From positions 1 to 30,476 of the forward strand of contig CAAFZS010000021.1 in assembly GCA_900767595.1 (NCBI GenBank): a stretch of 30,476 nucleotides of DNA. The letters run 5' to 3'. A program made the position numbers and the translations under genes. A model generated the notes under the pieces. That model did no database searches. It saw only the letters and a program-made list of their open reading frames with translations, and was not told where the DNA came from. Below are positions 1-8,950 of the stretch, piece by piece; the stretch's first letter is position 1, and every line of letters begins with the position of its first letter. The stretch comes from Bacteroidales bacterium. Lineage in GTDB: Bacteria; Bacteroidota; Bacteroidia; Bacteroidales; Paludibacteraceae.

Positions 1-37
1 ATCTACACTCTTTCCCTACACGACGCTCTTCCGATCT
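1..37 (+). other. Illumina adapter remnant (artefact)
   Basis: These 37 bases match the 3' end of the Illumina P5/TruSeq universal adapter, including the read-1 primer site that ends in CTTCCGATCT. The adapter's end coincides with the point where a sensible reading frame of the next gene begins. This is library contamination at a contig end and should be removed. The frame across position 38 is not biological. Confidence 0.97.
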
Positions 38-267
38 ATGATTACGATGTGTTTTATTGGCGAGACAAGGATGAGGAAGTTGACTTTATCGTCCAAATAG
101 GTGATCAGGTGGTCGCTATAGAAGTCAAATCGGGTCGCAGAAAAACGAATAGTGGTATCTATACCTTTGAGAATAAGTTCCACCCGACACATGCGATTAT
201 TGTAGGAACAGGTGGCATCCCCATTTCGGATCTCCTTTCTCATAATATAGCTGATTTTGCAAAATAA
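38..267 (+). CDS. AAA ATPase, DUF4143 C-terminal domain (5'-truncated)
   Basis: The last 76 or so codons of a gene whose 5' part is missing because the contig ends here. The frame reads YDYDVFYWRDKDEEVDF and then QVVAIEVKSGRRK. This is the D...ExK pattern of the PD-(D/E)xK-like DUF4143 domain found at the C-terminus of a large family of prokaryotic AAA ATPases. The following HPTHAIIVGTGGIPISDLLS also fits that family's end. A GTG at 49 lies in frame but is not a credible start, because the conserved strand begins before it. The intact protein would be roughly 380-400 aa in this family. The family is common in Bacteroidales and its cellular role is poorly defined. The frame stops at TAA 265-267, two bases before a promoter-like sequence. 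Confidence 0.8.
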
Positions 268-268
268 A

Positions 269-300
269 TTTGCATATATCAATTATTTTTTGTACTTCTG
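269..300 (+). promoter_or_regulatory. Bacteroidetes-type promoter-like sequence without a downstream gene
   Basis: TTTG at 269-272, a 20-bp spacer that begins CATATA, and TACTTCTG at 293-300. This has one mismatch to TAnnTTTG. Spacing and layout match the stronger promoters at 4598 and 12251. No plus-strand gene follows before the convergent end of truA at 391. It may be a relic, drive a short RNA, or drive antisense transcription into truA. Confidence 0.4.
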
Positions 301-332
301 CAGCGCAAAACTGCAAAACACCACCCGCCTAT

Positions 333-354
333 GATTGACCGACGATTGACCGAC
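333..354 (+). repeat. 11-bp direct tandem repeat, two copies
   Basis: GATTGACCGAC occurs twice with no gap in the 123-bp gap between the ATPase fragment and truA. The rest of that gap (301-390) shows no gene and no clear terminator. Confidence 0.8.
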
Positions 355-576
355 GTTATTGAAGGCTAAAAGAAACGAGAAACGGGAATATTAGTACGTA
401 ATATCCACTAAGTATAATCCTTCCGCAGGGGCGGACTGGCCTGCCTTGCAGCGGTTCTTCTGCTCAAGAATATCTATGATGGCCTCCGGCGCCATCTTTC
501 CCCGCCCTATATCAAACAATGTCCCTACAACCGCCCGAACCATGTTGCGGAGGAATCGGTCCGCAGTGATTTGAAA

Positions 577-661
577 GACCGCTTCGCTGAAAGACCGCTT
601 CGCTGTAAGACCGCTATCGCTGTAGGACCGCTTCGCTGAAAGATTGTCCTTCGGACTGAAA
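577..661 (+). repeat. 16-bp tandem repeats inside truA
   Basis: Units of GACCGCTTCGCTGAAA at 577-592, 593-608 (ends GTAA), 609-625 (17 bp, diverged) and 626-641. A fifth, more diverged 20-bp unit lies at 642-661. They encode an SAKRS-rich insert in TruA. The 16-bp period is not a multiple of three, so loss or gain of one unit would shift the frame. Confidence 0.85.
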
Positions 662-969
662 GACCATTCAGCACGCGTGATGGTGCAGATGGTCGTTTTG
701 ACATCGGTGTGGACTTTGCAGAACGATGCAAAATCGTGGGTACCGATAAGATAAGCAGCCGCCTTATTCATTGCCTCAAAATCCAATCCTTCCTTCACGC
801 GCGTCGCGCGATTAATAAGGAAAGGGTCTTTGATCGTCGTAATCCGATACTCGTAAGTGCGCGAAGTGGCACTGAACCGCGCGTGCATCTGCTCACTCAC
901 TTCCCATATTTTTTCCACAGCGATATCGTCGGGGAGTAGAGAGTTGACTTTGTCAACTAAAAGTCTGCC

Positions 970-997
970 AGCGCAGCGGTCTTTCAGCGCAGCGGTC
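970..997 (-). repeat. Second, inverted copy of the truA 16-bp repeat
   Basis: AGCGCAGCGGTCTTTC followed by AGCGCAGCGGTC is the reverse complement of the 577-661 repeat type, with T to G in the core (CGCTGCGCT). The two repeat blocks therefore face each other within truA. This block encodes residues about 65-74 (TAALKDRCAG). Confidence 0.8.
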
Positions 998-1153
998 ATA
1001 TCAAAATGAGCAATCATTTTGGTGGCGTGTACACCGGCATCGGTTCGACCGGCAAAGGTCAAAGCAACAGGTTCGCGCAGGATAGTGGAGAACGCTTTTT
1101 CCATCGTCTCCTGCACCGTAATACCATTGGGCTGCGTCTGCGAACCGTGGTAG

Positions 1154-2688
<1,535 letters not shown>

Positions 2689-2689
<1 letters not shown>

Positions 2690-3933
2690 TACTTAACGAT
2701 ACTCAACAGCTCCACATCGAAGATGAGGGTCGAGTAGGGAGGAATACCGGGCACTTGGCGATCGCCATAACCCAAGTTAGCAGGGATATAGAAGCGGAAC
2801 TTACTGCCTACAGGCATCAGTTGCAAACCTTCCGTCCAACCGGCAATCACTTGGTTGAGACCAAACTCAGCGGGTTCGCCACGCTCTACACTGCTGTCAA
2901 ACACGGTACCGTCAATGAGCGTACCCGTATAGTGAACGCGAACCACATCGGTAGCAGCCGGTTTCTTGCCCTTACCCATCTTGATGACTTCGTATTGCAA
3001 ACCGCTCTCGGTTACCTTAACACCTTCTTTGAGTGCGTTCTCGGATAAGAACTGCTCGCCGTTAGCTTGGTTGTCACCAAATTGTACGGCCATCATTGTG
3101 GCGGAGATATAAGCGTTAGCATCGTTGAAGTCCCAATCCGCAATACCATTCATTCCGTTGATGATACCGGCACGGATGAGTTCGAAATCAACAGCGAAGA
3201 ATTCTTCTCCAAACAAACCGGTCTCTTCCCATTCGCTCAGGTTCTTGCCAATCTGCTCACCTGCCATCACCAGCATCGGATAAGCGGTCTTCACCTTGAG
3301 GGCCTGGTTGATACCTTTCACGAAATCTTCTTCTCCATTACCCGTGGTATCCATAGCAATAGCCATGCTGATACGGTTGCCTTGGAAAACACCGAAAGCA
3401 TAGTTGAGCGAGTCGTTGATCGAAGCAAGTTCAATCGTAGCAGCCTCTTTCGGGCATTTCTTGGCCAAAACAGCCTTACCCTCTGCGGGTTCCTCTGTAG
3501 CGGATGCCTGATAAGCATTGGAGATAAAACGATAAGCCTCCTCGGACTGCATCATCGTGGTGTCCCCACTGATGCCGTTAACCAGACCTTGCAACAGGAT
3601 AGGCTCGTTAATCAACCAAGCGGCATTGTTAGCTAAACCTTCCTTCTCAAAACTCTTGAAACTGATACCGATCTTATAACCATAATCTTCGGCATCGCTC
3701 TTAACGGCTTCCTTACCGGCAAGGGCTTTGTCAAAAGCTTTAACAAATGCTGCAATGGGAGCCGAAGTACTATCCGTGATAGCGCTCTCCATCTTAATAC
3801 CATAACCCGTGACTAAGCCTAAAGCATAGTTGATGGAGTCGGCTTGACACGTTAATTCTACTGTTTGTTTACCATAGTTGGTACAACTCATCATGGCCGC
3901 TGCGGCCAGAATGCATAAAAATGATTTCTTAAT
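2689..3933 (-). CDS. FKBP-type peptidyl-prolyl isomerase, lipoprotein, probable ATT start
   Basis: Prolyl isomerase/chaperone, probably membrane-anchored in the envelope. The first ATG is at 3894, but the frame stays open upstream and encodes KKSFLCILAAAAMMSC, a lipoprotein signal peptide ending at a lipid-accepting Cys. The codon just before this is ATT (3931-3933), 12 bp after the upstream FKBP stop. ATT is a rare but accepted initiator, so I place the start there (414 aa). Two FKBP N-terminal dimerisation-like segments follow in tandem; each contains a SINYALG or SLNYAFG motif. The C-terminal FKBP catalytic domain contains VRVHYTGTLIDGTVFDSS and NLGYGDRQVPGIPPYSTLIF. The duplicated N-terminal segment is unusual. 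The gene overlaps the flippase by one base. If the ATT start is wrong, either the sequence has an error at this base or the protein starts at 3894 without a signal peptide. Confidence 0.85.
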
Positions 3934-3945
3934 AACTGTATAAAT

Positions 3946-4530
3946 TTATTCAATTGCTAATAGCTCTACCGTAAAAATCAAAGCGGAATACGGGGGAATA
4001 CTTCCACCGGCACCTTGCGCTCCGTAACCTAAATTATAAGGAATATATAACTTATATTTACTTCCTACACTCATCAGTTGTACACCTTCTGTCCAACCGG
4101 CAATCACTTGATTGAGCCCAAACGAGATAGGTTCGCCGCGCTTATAACTGCTGTCAAAAACCGTGCCATCAATGAGCGTACCCTCATAATGAACCTTCAC
4201 CGTATCCGTAGCCTTCGGCTTCTGACCAATCGTTGATTCAATCACTTCGTATTGCAGTCCGCTCGGGGTCACTTTTACGCCTTCGCGCTTCTTGTTCTCC
4301 TCCAAGAACTTCTCTCCGGCTGCTTTCTGCTCACCGGCAATCTTCTCTTCCAACTCTTGGAAGAACTTCCCTAAGATGGTTTGCGCCTCTTGATAACTGA
4401 TCTTCGGCTGCTGTTTTTCCAATACATCCTTAATCCCTTCGGCAAGGTCGTTGTACTCCATCTTCGTTACCCCGCTGCCGAGTAAGTTTTGACCCATGCT
4501 AAGGCCAATAGCATAACTGATTTTATCCAT
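3946..4530 (-). CDS. FKBP-type peptidyl-prolyl cis-trans isomerase
   Basis: A 194-aa FklB/Mip-like isomerase that catalyses cis-trans isomerisation of Xaa-Pro bonds. Residues 1-95 are the helical N-terminal dimerisation domain (MDKISYAIGLSMGQNL...). Residues about 100-194 are the FKBP domain, with VKVHYEGTLIDGTVFDSS, the FGLNQVIAGWTEG substrate-pocket segment and YGAQGAGGSIPPYSALIF. There is no signal peptide, so it is probably cytoplasmic. It is the first gene of the minus-strand operon, with its own promoter at 4582-4613. The FKBP domain is closely similar to that of the next gene, so the pair looks like a local duplication in which one copy became a lipoprotein. Confidence 0.93.
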   Translation of the reverse strand: MDKISYAIGLSMGQNLLGSGVTKMEYNDLAEGIKDVLEKQQPKISYQEAQTILGKFFQELEEKIAGEQKAAGEKFLEENKKREGVKVTPSGLQYEVIESTIGQKPKATDTVKVHYEGTLIDGTVFDSSYKRGEPISFGLNQVIAGWTEGVQLMSVGSKYKLYIPYNLGYGAQGAGGSIPPYSALIFTVELLAIE

Positions 4531-4581
4531 AAATTCGTAAGATTTTTGAGTTTATATTCATTGTTTTGCTAAAAATCGCTA

Positions 4582-4613
4582 CAAAAGTACACTTTTTTTT
4601 GGACATATGCAAA
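4582..4613 (-). promoter_or_regulatory. Promoter for the FKBP-flippase-truA operon
   Basis: On the minus strand: TTTG (4613-4610), a 20-bp spacer beginning CATATG, then TACTTTTG (4589-4582). This fits the Bacteroidetes sigma consensus exactly. The predicted start of transcription is near 4576, about 45 bp before the ATG at 4530. Its -33 half overlaps the -33 half of the plus-strand promoter. Confidence 0.8.
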
Positions 4614-4629
4614 TTTTTTTGTATCTTTG
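4598..4629 (+). promoter_or_regulatory. Promoter for the ribE operon
   Basis: TTTG 4598-4601, a 20-bp spacer with CATATG at 4604-4609, and TATCTTTG 4622-4629. The predicted transcription start is near 4635, leaving a leader of only about 13 nt before the ribE ATG at 4649. There is no room for an FMN riboswitch. The 16 bp at 4598-4613 are shared with the divergent promoter. Confidence 0.82.
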
Positions 4630-4648
4630 TGCCCAAATTGTGTAAAAA

Positions 4649-5263
4649 ATGTTTAGTGGAATCGTTGAGACCATGGCTCAGGTCGTTAAAATTGAGCAAG
4701 AACAGGGGAACAAACACTTTACTCTCCGTAACCCTTATAACGAACCTCTGACCATCGATCAGAGCATCGCCCATAATGGCGTTTGTCTTACCGTTATCAA
4801 GCTTGACGGCCCCCTTTACACTGTCACCGCGATGCAGGAAACCCTCGTCCGCACGAACCTCGATGACCTTAAGGTCGGCGATTGGGTGAACGTGGAGCGT
4901 TCGATGCTGCTCAGCGAACGGCTCGACGGACACATCGTTCAAGGGCACGTGGACCAGAAAGCCCGTTGTATCGATGTGCACGAGACGGACGGTAGCTGGT
5001 ATTACCGCTTCGAATATGACTCTGACAAAGAGATGATACGCCGTGGATACTTCATTGTCGATAAAGGTTCAGTCTCCATCAACGGCGTGAGCCTGACCGC
5101 TTGCGAACCCGAAGTGAAAGACGGCAAAGGGTACGTGTCCGTTTGTATCATCCCTTATACCCACGAGAATACGAACTTTAAGTTCATAGAGGTTGGCACC
5201 ATCGTCAACCTTGAGTTCGACATCCTCGGCAAATACATTAGCCGCCTTGCGGCGTTATCCTAG
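4649..5263 (+). CDS. ribE: Riboflavin synthase, alpha subunit
   Basis: Dismutates two 6,7-dimethyl-8-ribityllumazine molecules to riboflavin; cytoplasmic trimer. The 204-aa protein begins with the family signature MFSGIVETMAQV and consists of two lumazine-binding repeats. The first repeat contains SIAHNGVCLTV and the second contains KGSVSINGVSLTA, each the substrate-binding core. Length is normal. The start is fixed by the signature and by the promoter 20 bp upstream. No other riboflavin genes are nearby. It leads the plus-strand housekeeping operon, and its TAG stop is the first part of a repeat that fills the gap to the fumarase gene. Confidence 0.96.
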   Translation: MFSGIVETMAQVVKIEQEQGNKHFTLRNPYNEPLTIDQSIAHNGVCLTVIKLDGPLYTVTAMQETLVRTNLDDLKVGDWVNVERSMLLSERLDGHIVQGHVDQKARCIDVHETDGSWYYRFEYDSDKEMIRRGYFIVDKGSVSINGVSLTACEPEVKDGKGYVSVCIIPYTHENTNFKFIEVGTIVNLEFDILGKYISRLAALS

Positions 5264-5290
5264 GCAAACTAGGTAAACTAGACTAACTAG
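5260..5290 (+). repeat. CTAG-containing 9-bp repeat spacer
   Basis: CTAGGCAAA, CTAGGTAAA, CTAGACTAA and a final CTAG follow one another. The first CTAG contains the ribE stop codon. The repeat plus a short A-rich tail fills the whole 41-bp ribE-fumarase gap. Confidence 0.8.
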
Positions 5291-5304
5291 AAAAATAAAA
5301 ATAT

Positions 5305-6945
5305 ATGGAATTTCATTATGAACCCATGTTCCAACTCGGCAAGGACGAGACGGAATATTATCTGTTAACCAAGGACTATGTGTCCGTTAGTGAGTTTGAA
5401 GGTCAACCCATCCTAAAGATCGCCCCCGAAGGCCTGACGATGATGGCGAACCAAGCCTTCCGCGATGTCAGTTTCTTGTTGCGCCGTTCGCATAACGAAC
5501 AGGTGGCAAAGATCTTACGCGACCCCGAGGCAAGCGAGAACGATAAGTATGTTGCCCTCACTTTCCTTCGTAATGCCGAGATTGCTGCCAAAGGCCGCTT
5601 GCCGCTCTGCCAAGATACCGGTACCGCTATCATCCATGGCGAGAAAGGACAACAAGTGTGGACCGGCTACTGCGACGAAGAAGCCCTCAGCAAAGGCGTG
5701 TTCAAGACCTACACCGAGGAGAACCTTCGTTATAGCCAAAACGCACCCCTTACCATGTACGAGGAAGTGAATACGAAATGTAACCTGCCTGCCCAAATAG
5801 ACCTCGAAGCCGCTGAAGGAATGGAATATCGTTTCCTTTGCGTGACCAAAGGAGGCGGTAGTGCGAACAAGAGTTACCTCTATCAAGAGACCAAGGCGCG
5901 TATCCAAAACCCGGGTACCCTCATTCCTTTCCTTGTGGAGAAAATGAAATCCCTCGGTACCGCCGCTTGCCCGCCTTACCATATCGCCATCGTCATCGGT
6001 GGTACAAGTGCGGAGAAGAACCTGCTTACCGTCAAACTCGCTTCTACCCACTATTACGATAGCCTGCCCACTTCCGGCAACGCTTCCGGACGCGCTTTCC
6101 GCGATATCGAACTCGAACAGCAACTGCTCCAGGAAGCCTATAAGATCGGACTCGGTGCCCAATTCGGAGGTAAGTATATGGCGCACGACATCCGCGTCGT
6201 TCGTCTGCCTCGCCACGGCGCCAGCTGTCCTATCGGCCTCGGCGTGAGCTGCTCGGCTGACCGAAACATCAAATGTAAAATCAATAAAGACGGTATATGG
6301 ATTGAGAAGATGGACACCAATCCGGGCGAACTTATCCCCGCGGAACTGCGTCAAGCCGGCGAAGGAAATGCGGTGAAGATTGACCTCAATCAACCTATGC
6401 GCGAGGTTTGTAAGATATTGACCCAATATCCTATCGGTACGCGTCTGAGCCTCAACGGCACCATCATCGTGGGACGCGACATAGCTCACGCAAAGATCAA
6501 AGCCCGCCTCGATGCCGGCGAACCCATGCCCGAATATCTTAAGAACCATCCTATCTACTATGCCGGACCGGCCAAGACCCCGGCAGGCATGGCTTGCGGT
6601 TCGATGGGCCCCACTACCGCAGGACGAATGGATCCGTATGTGGACGAGTTCCAATCGAACGGCGGCAGCCTGATTATGCTTGCCAAAGGTAACCGCTCCA
6701 TCGATGTCACGAACGCTTGTCAGAAACATGGCGGATTCTACCTCGGTTCGATTGGCGGACCGGCAGCTATCCTCGCTCAAGAGAACATCAAGAGCATCGA
6801 GTGTGTCGAATATCCGGAACTGGGAATGGAAGCCATCTGGAAGATCGAAGTGGAGAACTTCCCCGCGTTCATCTTAGTCGATGATAAAGGAAACGACTTC
6901 TTCAAACAACTGCAACCCTGCAAAGGCTGCACCATACTCAAATAA
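5305..6945 (+). CDS. fumA: Fumarate hydratase class I (iron-sulfur)
   Basis: Reversible hydration of fumarate to malate, part of the reductive branch to succinate in anaerobic Bacteroidales. The 546-aa length fits single-chain class I enzymes, which have an N-terminal alpha part and a C-terminal beta part. Three Cys are in the contexts that ligate the [4Fe-4S] cluster in this family: LPLCQDTGTAI (Cys102), ACPPYHIAIVIGG and GVSCSADRN. The C-terminal domain has YYAGPAKTPAGMACGSMGPTT, which is also typical. The oxygen-labile cluster agrees with an anaerobic host. It is followed after one base by the LytM-domain gene. A long open frame on the opposite strand here is an artefact of codon bias. Confidence 0.95.
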   Translation: MEFHYEPMFQLGKDETEYYLLTKDYVSVSEFEGQPILKIAPEGLTMMANQAFRDVSFLLRRSHNEQVAKILRDPEASENDKYVALTFLRNAEIAAKGRLPLCQDTGTAIIHGEKGQQVWTGYCDEEALSKGVFKTYTEENLRYSQNAPLTMYEEVNTKCNLPAQIDLEAAEGMEYRFLCVTKGGGSANKSYLYQETKARIQNPGTLIPFLVEKMKSLGTAACPPYHIAIVIGGTSAEKNLLTVKLASTHYYDSLPTSGNASGRAFRDIELEQQLLQEAYKIGLGAQFGGKYMAHDIRVVRLPRHGASCPIGLGVSCSADRNIKCKINKDGIWIEKMDTNPGELIPAELRQAGEGNAVKIDLNQPMREVCKILTQYPIGTRLSLNGTIIVGRDIAHAKIKARLDAGEPMPEYLKNHPIYYAGPAKTPAGMACGSMGPTTAGRMDPYVDEFQSNGGSLIMLAKGNRSIDVTNACQKHGGFYLGSIGGPAAILAQENIKSIECVEYPELGMEAIWKIEVENFPAFILVDDKGNDFFKQLQPCKGCTILK

Positions 6946-6946
6946 G

Positions 6947-7777
6947 ATGACAAAGAAAACCAATCCCGATAGCTGGTGGCAAAGGATAAACTATAAGTAT
7001 CGTCTATCCCTAATGAACGAAGATACCCTCGTGGAGGCTTGGCATATCAAAGCCAGTCGCCTCGGGGCGTTTACGCTCTTTACCATCAGTTTCTTCGTCA
7101 TCTTGTTCGGGCTCGCGGTACTGATTATCTATACTCCCTTACGCAACCTGTTGCCGGGTTACTCGGATAGTATTCGTCAGCAACTGGTGGACAAAACCAT
7201 CGCCGTTGATTCACTATCCACCGAAGTCGCCCTCCAAGCGCAGTGTATTGATATCGTCAAGCAAGTGATACAAGGCGAAGTGAAGGCGGATACCATCCTC
7301 CCTTTGGACTCGCTGCAAATACTGACTCGTACCCGCTTGCTCGAAGCTAAAGCGGAAGCTACGGAGGAGTTCCTTGCGCAGTACGAAGCCAAAGAAAAGG
7401 ATAACCTTCACCTTTTCTCTACCCGACAAACCGTTCCCGTCATCACGTTCTTCAAACCTGTGCAAGGAGTGGTTGTGACCCATTATGACCAGAACAAACG
7501 CGGGGTGGAGATAGCTACCGCTAAACCCTATGTCAATTCCGTATTGGCAGGAACAGTGGTGTTCGCAACCTATGAGATAAACAATACCTATACCCTCGTC
7601 CTTCAACACGGTGAGTATATGACCGTTTATAAGAACCTTGACAAAGTGCTGCAACCGGTCGGCTCGCACGTCGAAGCCGGTGCCTCGGTGGCGATGGCTG
7701 GTAATACCCTGCCTCTGTACTTTGAACTATGGTCTAACGGAGAAAACATTAACCCCGAGGAAGTAATCGCATTCTAA
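6947..7777 (+). CDS. Membrane-anchored degenerate M23 (LytM) domain protein
   Basis: The chosen ATG is one base after the fumarase stop; an in-frame ATG at 6881 would overlap the fumarase by 65 bp and is unlikely. The 276-aa protein has a short basic N-terminus, a transmembrane helix at about residues 36-58 (FTLFTISFFVILFGLAVLII), a helical middle of about 90 residues, and a C-terminal LytM-like fold. The usual zinc ligands are not conserved. The first motif is HYDQNKRGVEIAT, and the C-terminal HxH is replaced by PLYFELWSNG. It is therefore probably catalytically inactive and may regulate or scaffold other peptidoglycan enzymes, as EnvC does. Periplasmic, anchored in the inner membrane. Its stop is one base before the GTG of dxr. 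Confidence 0.8.
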   Translation: MTKKTNPDSWWQRINYKYRLSLMNEDTLVEAWHIKASRLGAFTLFTISFFVILFGLAVLIIYTPLRNLLPGYSDSIRQQLVDKTIAVDSLSTEVALQAQCIDIVKQVIQGEVKADTILPLDSLQILTRTRLLEAKAEATEEFLAQYEAKEKDNLHLFSTRQTVPVITFFKPVQGVVVTHYDQNKRGVEIATAKPYVNSVLAGTVVFATYEINNTYTLVLQHGEYMTVYKNLDKVLQPVGSHVEAGASVAMAGNTLPLYFELWSNGENINPEEVIAF

Positions 7778-7778
7778 C

Positions 7779-8942
7779 GTGAAACGCAAACTCGCTATAT
7801 TAGGTAGTACCGGTTCTATCGGAACCCAAACACTGGAGGTCGTTCAGATGCATCCCGACCGCTTTGAGGTCTATGCCATCTGCGCCCATCGCAGTGTGGA
7901 CTTACTCATCAAACAAGCGCGACAGTTCCAACCCGAGGTGGTCTGTATCGCTGACGAGACCCTGCTCCCGACCCTCAAACAGTCCCTCTCTGACCTAAAT
8001 ATCAAAGTCTGGGGCGGTGCTGAGGCTATTGCCCAGATGGTCACCCTACCCAGTATCGATGTCGTGGTGGCAGCTATGGTCGGGTACGCGGGACTTTATC
8101 CCACCATCGAAGCTATCAAAGCCGGTAAGACTATCGCCCTCGCTAACAAAGAAACCCTCGTCGTTGCAGGCGAACTCATCACTCGCCTCGCTGTCGAACA
8201 CCATGCACCTATCCTGCCCGTCGATAGCGAACACTCGGCAATCTTCCAATCCCTTGTGGGCGAAGACCAAAACGAGATAGAGAAGATCCTTCTCACCGCC
8301 AGTGGCGGACCGTTCTTGCATCTTACCAAAGAGGAATTGGCTACCGTCACACCGGCTCAAGCACTCAAACACCCGAATTGGGAGATGGGAGCGAAGATAA
8401 CCATCGACTCCGCTTCGATGATGAACAAAGGATTTGAAGTCATGGAAGCCAAATGGCTCTTCGGCGTGCCTGCCGAGAAGATAGAGGTACTCGTTCACCC
8501 GCAATCGATAGTGCACTCCGCCGTCCAGTTTACCGACGGAGCCGTCAAAGCCCAACTCGGTACACCCGACATGCGGCTGCCTATCCAATATGCCCTCACT
8601 TTCCCGGAACGCTGCGCCAGCCCTTGCGGACGGCTCAACCTCACGGACTTAGGACAACTGACATTCCTTAAACCCGACCTCGAGCGTTTCCCCAACCTCG
8701 CTCTCGCATATAAGGCCATTGAGCGCGGAGGCAACATTCCCTGTGCCCTTAATGCCGCGAACGAAGTAGCCAACCTCGCTTTCCGCGAAGGACGCTGCTC
8801 CTTCCTGCAGATGTCCGACATCATCGCTGACGCAATGGATAAAACCCCTTATATCCCTAACCCCACGTACGATGACTATGTCGCCACCGACACTCTCACT
8901 CGTCAACTAACGACCAGTCTAAAACTAACGACTAAAAACTAA
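7779..8942 (+). CDS. dxr: 1-deoxy-D-xylulose 5-phosphate reductoisomerase
   Basis: Second step of the MEP isoprenoid pathway: NADPH-dependent rearrangement and reduction of DXP to MEP. The 387-aa protein has the nucleotide-binding GSTGSIGTQTLEVV (residues 8-21), LANKETLVVAG, the metal-binding PVDSEHSAIFQ, and the catalytic loop region PNWEMGAKITIDSASMMNKG. The start is GTG at 7779, one base after the LytM stop; the second residue onwards (KRKLAILGSTGS) matches family starts. The last residues (LKLTTKN) and the stop are encoded by the heptamer repeat at 8923-8950, so the natural C-terminus has probably been replaced by repeat sequence. Dxr followed by rseP is a common order in Bacteroidetes. 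Confidence 0.96.
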   Translation: MKRKLAILGSTGSIGTQTLEVVQMHPDRFEVYAICAHRSVDLLIKQARQFQPEVVCIADETLLPTLKQSLSDLNIKVWGGAEAIAQMVTLPSIDVVVAAMVGYAGLYPTIEAIKAGKTIALANKETLVVAGELITRLAVEHHAPILPVDSEHSAIFQSLVGEDQNEIEKILLTASGGPFLHLTKEELATVTPAQALKHPNWEMGAKITIDSASMMNKGFEVMEAKWLFGVPAEKIEVLVHPQSIVHSAVQFTDGAVKAQLGTPDMRLPIQYALTFPERCASPCGRLNLTDLGQLTFLKPDLERFPNLALAYKAIERGGNIPCALNAANEVANLAFREGRCSFLQMSDIIADAMDKTPYIPNPTYDDYVATDTLTRQLTTSLKLTTKN

Positions 8943-8950
8943 CGACTATT
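8923..8950 (+). repeat. Heptamer repeat spacer between dxr and rseP
   Basis: Four 7-mers in a row: AACTAAC, GACTAAA, AACTAAC, GACTATT. The last ends at the base before the rseP ATG, and the third contains the dxr TAA. A lone AACTAAC followed by GAC also lies at 8905-8914, inside dxr. Confidence 0.9.

Noticed and set aside
3067..3636. Open frame of 189 codons on the plus strand
   Set aside because: Antisense to the FKBP lipoprotein gene, no family features; a shadow.
4531..4648. FMN riboswitch before ribE
   Set aside because: The transcript leader is only about 13 nt by the promoter position, and the region shows no conserved riboswitch segments; it is filled by two promoters.
5515..6780. 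Long open frame (421 codons) on the minus strand
   Set aside because: It lies wholly inside the fumarase gene, which has clear family motifs. The antisense frame is open because of codon bias and its translation shows no recognisable domain.
6881..6946. Upstream ATG for the LytM-domain gene
   Set aside because: It would overlap the fumarase coding region by 65 bp with no conserved residues; the ATG at 6947, one base after the stop, fits operon spacing.
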